A stretch of 64,000 bases of DNA from Toxotes chatareus (taxonomy: Eukaryota; Chordata; Actinopteri; Toxotidae), in contig CM028888.1 of assembly GCA_016801885.1 (NCBI GenBank), positions 2,712,501 through 2,776,500 on the forward strand, in the 5' to 3' direction. The position numbers were made by a program, and so were the translations under genes. The stretch's first letter is position 1. Every line of letters begins with the position of its first letter. Positions 58,139-64,000 of the stretch are shown here, one piece after another. The notes below the pieces were generated by a model. The model saw only the letters and a list, made by a program, of their open reading frames with translations. It was not told where the DNA came from and made no database searches.

Positions 58139-58541
58139 TTCGCTAAGCTGGAGAAGATTTGGGGAAATTCAAAACTGGAATGGGCGTGAAAGGCACTTCT
58201 CGGAAACTACTGAGACTCCTGGTTTGATGAATAAATACGCAACAGCAAACCTGACTTTCAAATAATCTCACCAAAAAAGAAAAACCTCAAGCCTGACTGT
58301 GATCACTTAAAACAGGCGTGAGAAGAAAATGATATTGAGCACAACTAGAATTACCACCCTGTGGCTGTGTGCCTCCACCAACCAGTCAAATTTATCTGGT
58401 CAGACTCAAGGTGGGTTTCAAGGTGGGCACCCACCTAATTCATGCCACTAATTCAGTATCTGTCCCAGTGTGAAATATAATCACAATCTGCCCTTCTGAA
58501 AAGCACTATAATTCATCATAATTAATTAGGATAATTATCAG

Positions 58542-60080
58542 AAACTATCTCTGGACAGTCACAATAAGTTCTTCAGTCATGTTAAACAGGATTATAATGA
58601 GGACTTTTTATTTTATTCTATTTTTTAGCAGCTTAAACCGCCTCAGACTGTCTCGCAGGTTTAGGAAGAGTAACATAACTGTCTGCATGTAAATATAGCA
58701 ATTTGCAACCTGAATGCAGTCTGACACTGTTTTTTTCATGAACACATTTCGTTGTACAACAGGGTTAGCTGCTGCTGCGTGTTGTTATTTCCAACTGACA
58801 CTCCTGGTTCCAGTCATTCCACACTGAAAGCAGGCTGACAGGGATTTTACTCTCTATCTTTGGTCTCTAATGTAAATTCAAATTAAAGATGGGATTCATA
58901 CATCCAGCACCCAAAGGCATGAATATATGGGACCAGATGTATGAAGGAAATATTTTCATACCTCGTGACTCAGCAGTTCTCCAATAGTTGGTCTGGAGTC
59001 TCCTCTCAGTTACAAATCTGTTATTGTGCTGTTTGAAAGGACAGAATAACGAGTGCAGATAGTAGAAAATCTTTCCTTCAGGTTGTTAGGTCCAGGGGAG
59101 CCAGTCATCCCTACCTGTTACTAACAGGTCACAACATACCTTAAATGCCTTCAGTTGCCAACCACAAGACAGGAAGAAGGACTTACCTGGACTCCAGCAA
59201 CCCTCACTTTCTTTTACCTTTCATTTACCCACCTCATCCTCCCAAAGCAGACACTAATCCAAAGTACTTTAGAGATGCAGCATCCACAGCATGTCAAAGT
59301 CATACATCCCCGGCCATCCCAGTTCATCTAAACTATAATCATTTTATAATATAGCTGAACGGAGATAAGTAGGTTAATCTTAACCACAGTCCAGTCGAAA
59401 CTATTGGAGAGAACTGTTCTAGCAAACTATGGGTTTAAAGCCTATAGCACTCATAGCCTCCTCTTAGTGGTAATACTATTTAGTGTACAGAGACGGTTAA
59501 AGTCTGAACGTTCTGCTGCACAGTCTCTGGTAAAGATAAACCTTTCTTAATAGTCTTAACTTCAGATTGGGTTAAGGCATATTAGCAGTGAATAAAGGAG
59601 GAAATGATAGTGGATGTGACAACATTCAGGTTAAAGACAAACAAAGAAATATAGAAAGGAAGCATTCAAATGTAGTATTGTCTATAGAGACCACATTAAA
59701 AATGATGATGTAAAAGCGCGCTCAAGGAAATGTAAAAAATGCAAATGTGGAGAGATGAAATTCTCTTTCGGCAAAGAGACTATTTCAGTGGTATTTGAGG
59801 CCATGAAAGACTTAGAGAGTTCATATATCATGAACATAATAAAGCGCAGATGCAAAGGTTCACTCAGGGTGTGACTAGAGGATTAAATGAGTAAAATGAG
59901 GTCATTGCCACCAGGAGAGCCAAAGTGGTGGTTAGTGTCCATCCTGATACTCTGAGGTATCGTTTGTGTTGTTAAAAAAAAAAAAAGAGGAAGAAGAAGA
60001 AGAAGTAGACACTTTTATCCAAAGCAACTTACAAGTGAGGGACAACACCAAAGCTTCAGTACAGTAGCAGACCTTGAAGT
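58542..60080 (+). repeat. direct duplication, copy B (lacks LTR)
   Basis: Second copy of the unit at 55071-57460, in the same orientation about 3.5 kb downstream. It differs by scattered substitutions and small indels. It retains the uninterrupted site GTAATACTATTTAGTG near 59470-59485 where copy A carries the LTR. A poly-A and GAAGAA tract at about 59974-60005 replaces the corresponding copy A sequence at the distal end. Confidence 0.9.
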
Positions 60081-60250
60081 AAGTGCTAAGTACTAAATCT
60101 ATTCAATGAGACAAAGTGCAGGGAGATCAGGTAAAGCAGTGCAAACAGTCCACAGTAAGAGCTAATTAGACATGTTAAGGTGTTAGGGGTGTTAGAGGAG
60201 AGTATGTGCTCTCAGAAGAGATGAGTCTGTAAAGAGATTCTTCAAGATAG
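60000..60250 (-). mobile_element. LINE-3'-end-like fragment, inverted copy
   Basis: Reverse complement of the 57878-58138 element: the shared stretch runs from ACTTTTATCCAAAGCAACTT to CTCTCAGAAGAGATGAGTCT and a little beyond. It abuts the end of duplication copy B. Confidence 0.55.
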
Positions 60251-63200
60251 ACAGGGACATCCCTGCTCTGAGAACATTTGGTGGCTTGTTGCACCGTCAA
60301 AGAACCACAAACGAGAACAGTTTGGATCGTGACTGCTTTGCATACACTGGTGTCGCTTTCGATGAGTGGAGACGGCTCTTTGTGAGTAAATGAATGACGT
60401 TAGATGCTGAACTTGCAACATTTCCTCTAGATGGGTAAGTAAACAGCTAGTAATGCAAATGTTGCCTATGTAGCAACAGCAAAACAGCAACTGATACACG
60501 TAATAAAATTTGAAAAGTCTGGAAGAATTATATCAATAAATAAAACTCAGGAAGTCAGCTGGACAGAAAAGCTGAAGAAGGTGTGCCCAAAAATGTTCAA
60601 GCCCAAGGAAGTCTCAAAAACTCTTTCTCCATATGGAGAGGAACTTTCATTGGCATGAATGGAGCACTATCGAGGAACATGGTAATCAGTTCTCTTATTA
60701 CATCCATACACAAACCCACACCTGCAGTACAGAAACAGGACAGAACGGAGCGACACAACCTGTGAAAATATAGAGTTAAAGCTCTTCTGGAAATATTTTA
60801 TTATTCTTGGCAGATGGCAGACGTCTGTGTGATCATAGAAATGCCTTTTAAGATTCAACCTGCTGCTGGATGAAGCTTTAGCGATAAGTTGTGTCTTTTT
60901 CAGTGAGGTTTGTGTACGTGGCTGAATCACAGAGTAATGTCACAGAGGTCACACACGGGGCTAAGGTCAAAGTACAAGCAGGTGTGGGTAAGCTTTGATT
61001 TTTCTGTAGCTGGGAAATTTTCCGTATGAAAACATTTCACACAGCTGTAGAACCTGCTGTATTCCTCATGTCACATCTATCAAGGAGAACCTGGGAACGG
61101 AAATACCAAATGTTTGGAGAATGTTCTGCATCTGGACACATTACTGATGTATTTGTACCAGAAATTGTCTCAGTGAGATTAAAGGTGTTTGCTGCAATAA
61201 GTGGACTTAAGTAAGGCTTTTAGTAATCCAGGCTTTCTAAGTGTTCTTCTCCCTTCCCTTACACTCCTAAAGTATACTTCACAACCTTTTTACCTTTTTA
61301 GCAAGACGTCTGATCTTGTTGAGACAGAAGCCTCATGCAGTGTGTTTTGGTTGAGCTCTGTCCTCTAGAAATTACGTTTATACGCAACTAAACTGCAACC
61401 GCAAATACATTTTGTAGGAACTGTAATTGCGACCAGATTATGTTTTCTACTAACGCATGCTGATGCTGAACGTATCAGTAAAATGTTCGCAGACAACAGG
61501 GACACAACAGGGTTGTTGGGTCGGCTTTCAGTTTGCAAAATTAGATATCATATGGTGGCATTCGTCTCTGCGGAGAAAATCAAGAACTTTTCATTTTGTT
61601 CCTGCGAGTGACCAAACACTGGATTCGCCACTTGATGAGTGGCCTTTAATAAAGTTCTGCAGTTATTGCTGCTCTCAGCAATACGATTACAAACATATTT
61701 TCTCTAGCAGCCCGAGGTGCAACATTAAATTGTCAGTAATTTCTTCATGCACAAATGAAAAACAAGGTTACGACTCTGTCATTTATGTTGTGCTTTACCT
61801 CAATCTCCTTTAATAGCACAAATCTGCTCATTGAACCGCAGACAGCTGTCTGACATTATGTTTTAGGCCTATTAAAGAGATGCAGTATCATCAAGTGCTG
61901 CCAAGAAAAATGTGTTAAATAGTAAAATTAAAAAATCTAAATTACTTGTGAGAAGTTTATTACGTGACTGGGTTGTAGGGCTTCTCATCACATGCTAAAA
62001 GTCACAGATGGCTAAAGACTGAAGAGGAGATTTTTTTTTTAGTACCAGTGGAATAATACGAGCAGCAGATACAGATTTTAGCCCTTTAAGGCTTTGAAAA
62101 AGTGTAAACATGTCAACACCTGCCAGGATCTCAGAGGCCGTTGTAATGACACAAGCAGCTCTGGATGTGATACCACCTGTTTCACACGAATTTCACACTG
62201 GGCTACAAGTCAGTCAATTCCTGCACTCAATCCTACAGCAGACTGCATGCTGAGCATGTGCTCTACACCTCGAAACACCTGTGTGTCCTTTGTGTAAAAT
62301 CTCTGGCTGATTTGCCTTTTAACTCTCCAGAATTACAAACCTTCCTTTCAAGAGATCTCCTACGGAGGAACTGTGGTTCTCAATCTGTGCCACTAGTTGC
62401 CAGGCAACTAGTACAGGTACTGGTTGTGGTCAAGAAATCATCTGACGCCGAACCCCCGCAAGACGGCAAAAGATCTGTGGTTTTGGATTAGGCAACAAAA
62501 GTTGTCTTTATGCTGTCAACAACAGAACAAGGATAATTTTTGGAAATATTATGATTTTGGTTAAATGTAAATAAACGTGTCTGAAATGACACGCCTGAAA
62601 TAATAAAGAGCAGAAGCAAACTTTTTCTGTATTAAATCAGAACACAGTCTTTCCCTAAGCTTAACCAGAAGGCTTTTAGTGTATAAACATAATCATAAAA
62701 AAGTGTAATCATGCTTTTGTCACTGCATGTGGATGTTGTACTGATATTTTGGCAGAAAAAAAATGTCTGTGAACATTTTACTGAGACATTCAGTATCAAC
62801 ATGTCTGTGAATTGCAAAATATATTCAGTAACAACATTTCTTCATTATATTAGTAGAAAACAATCAAGTTTTCTTCATGTTCGTTTCAAAACATATTTGC
62901 TGTTGCAGATTAGTTGTTTAGAAACATCATTTCTAAGGGGGGGATGCTAACCAGCTGCTAACCGGCTGTAGCTTCATATTTACAGTGGACGTGAGAATCT
63001 CAGTGCATCTGCTGAAAACTCTCAGAATCACAGTGTTTAATATGATTGGGTGCAACCCTTGTTCGACACAGCAGCACCTTCGGCTCACCTGAGAAGGACA
63101 CGTTAGGTGGGGGGGGGTGCATGAATCGAACTCCACCCTGAGCCTGAGGTTTACGTCTCAGTGAAATCTGGTTTGCTGTAGAGAGGGACAGCTCATTCGC

Positions 63201-64000
63201 AGGGCCTTTGCCACATCTTGTGTCTGTGAGATGGAGTTTTCTGCTGTTGCCTTATTGAAAACAAAGCTCAGATCTGAGCCCAACATTAAACATGACTGAG
63301 AGTGGCAGCATCAGAACTGCGAGTCTGTCTTAAAACGCTGTGCAGCCTAAAAGAGGCTCTGTGATGATGGACTGGACTGAAGTTCTTACGGAGAGATTTC
63401 ACTTTGATCTGACTCACAAAGTGACTGCACTTTTTATCTTCTGCTGTGACTGTCTAAAGTGACTGCAGTTCATCTTATATACCTATGTGTATTTACATAT
63501 GCTTTTACCTCTGGATTTTTCAAGCAGACACGGAGCGATTTAATGACGAGAAAAAAGTTGAAGTGGGCAAAGTTTACCTGGAATTTTTTTTTTCTGCACA
63601 AGAAGAAAGTGATGTAAGGCAGAGAGGAAATGTGGTTCATGTTCTTTACAATGTTATTTGAGTAAAAGAAAAATCGAAAAAAATCGTTTTCTGCAAAAAT
63701 CTTTCAAACAGTAGATTTTTTTTTTTTGCTTTTCCTTCATCTGACGTGTCTTCAGTCTTCAAGCAGGAAAATGCGTGAACGCAAACAGAAACAACTGAAT
63801 CTCCTTTTCAAACTCTTTCTCCTCATCTTTCAGATTGAGAGCTCACCAGCTGTGACCGGCATTTTCCACGCTATAAGAATCACCTGCGCGTCAAACCTGA
63901 TGAGCCTAAGATAGAAACCTTGTGTTCACTGCCCTTTGTTCACCTGCGGTTTGTGATCTGTCTCCAGAGTGAATGGAAGACCCACAAGATAAGAGCTCTG
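60250..64000. other. distal region, no gene recognised
   Basis: No ORF in this 3.7 kb shows a recognisable domain. I note a short inverted similarity (61457-61500 against 62800-62757, both reading MLxLNVSVKCSQT), a 21-bp hairpin at 62392-62412, and a weak exon-like segment at about 63830-63915 after a pyrimidine-rich acceptor. The window ends without a further gene being identified. Confidence 0.45.

Noticed and set aside
63830..63920. Coding exon at the window end
   Set aside because: There is a decent acceptor, and open frames exist on both strands, but I recognise no protein and no donor or partner exon is visible.

Overview
The window is vertebrate genomic DNA, most likely from a percomorph teleost fish. 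It shows long introns with GT-AG splice sites, dispersed exons, CpG-rich gene starts dotted with GCTAGC/GCTAAC words, and repeat families common in fish (Tc1-like, hAT, THAP/P-like, DIRS-like, LTR, LINE-3'-end fragments). No prokaryotic or viral gene organisation is present.

Layout: (1) 1-1825, + strand: the last four coding exons of a gene I read as clip2, then its 3' UTR to about 2.8 kb. (2) about 5.35-33.5 kb, + strand: a complete gtf2ird1. A CpG-rich candidate first exon and a 6.7 kb first intron precede 26 coding exons. The joined reading frame is 1,002 codons plus stop, with five I-repeats, two SUMO-type motifs, a basic nuclear localisation signal and the family's characteristic C-terminus. 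(3) 33.5-37.1 kb: an intergenic gap holding a tRNA-like SINE head and a THAP-exon DNA transposon remnant. (4) about 37.1-49.9 kb, - strand: a complete dtx2 (nine coding exons, 637 codons plus stop; two WWE domains, RING, Deltex C-terminal domain), convergent with gtf2ird1, with two decayed Tc1-like elements in its introns. (5) 50-64 kb: no gene that I can support. It holds a decayed DIRS-like tyrosine-recombinase retroelement, a roughly 2 kb diverged direct duplication, a 683 bp solo LTR inserted into one duplicate, and LINE-tail-like fragments.

The clip2-gtf2ird1 adjacency matches the order in the human 7q11.23 Williams-Beuren region, where GTF2I follows. Here dtx2 follows instead and no GTF2I-type gene is seen. 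The genes do not form an operon or pathway: clip2 is a microtubule plus-end linker, gtf2ird1 a nuclear DNA-binding regulator, and dtx2 a Notch-linked ubiquitin ligase. All exon coordinates were read by eye from splice sites and frame continuity. The exon phases of gtf2ird1 and dtx2 close without error, which is strong internal support. I found no convincing novel biological system. The most interesting items are a 36-bp perfect palindrome in a gtf2ird1 intron, the 184-nt exon module behind the I-repeats (with one fused 84+184 = 268 nt exon), a CAG tract read as poly-Gln in one part of a dtx2 exon and poly-Ser in another, and an LTR insertion dated by its empty site in the paralogous duplicate.
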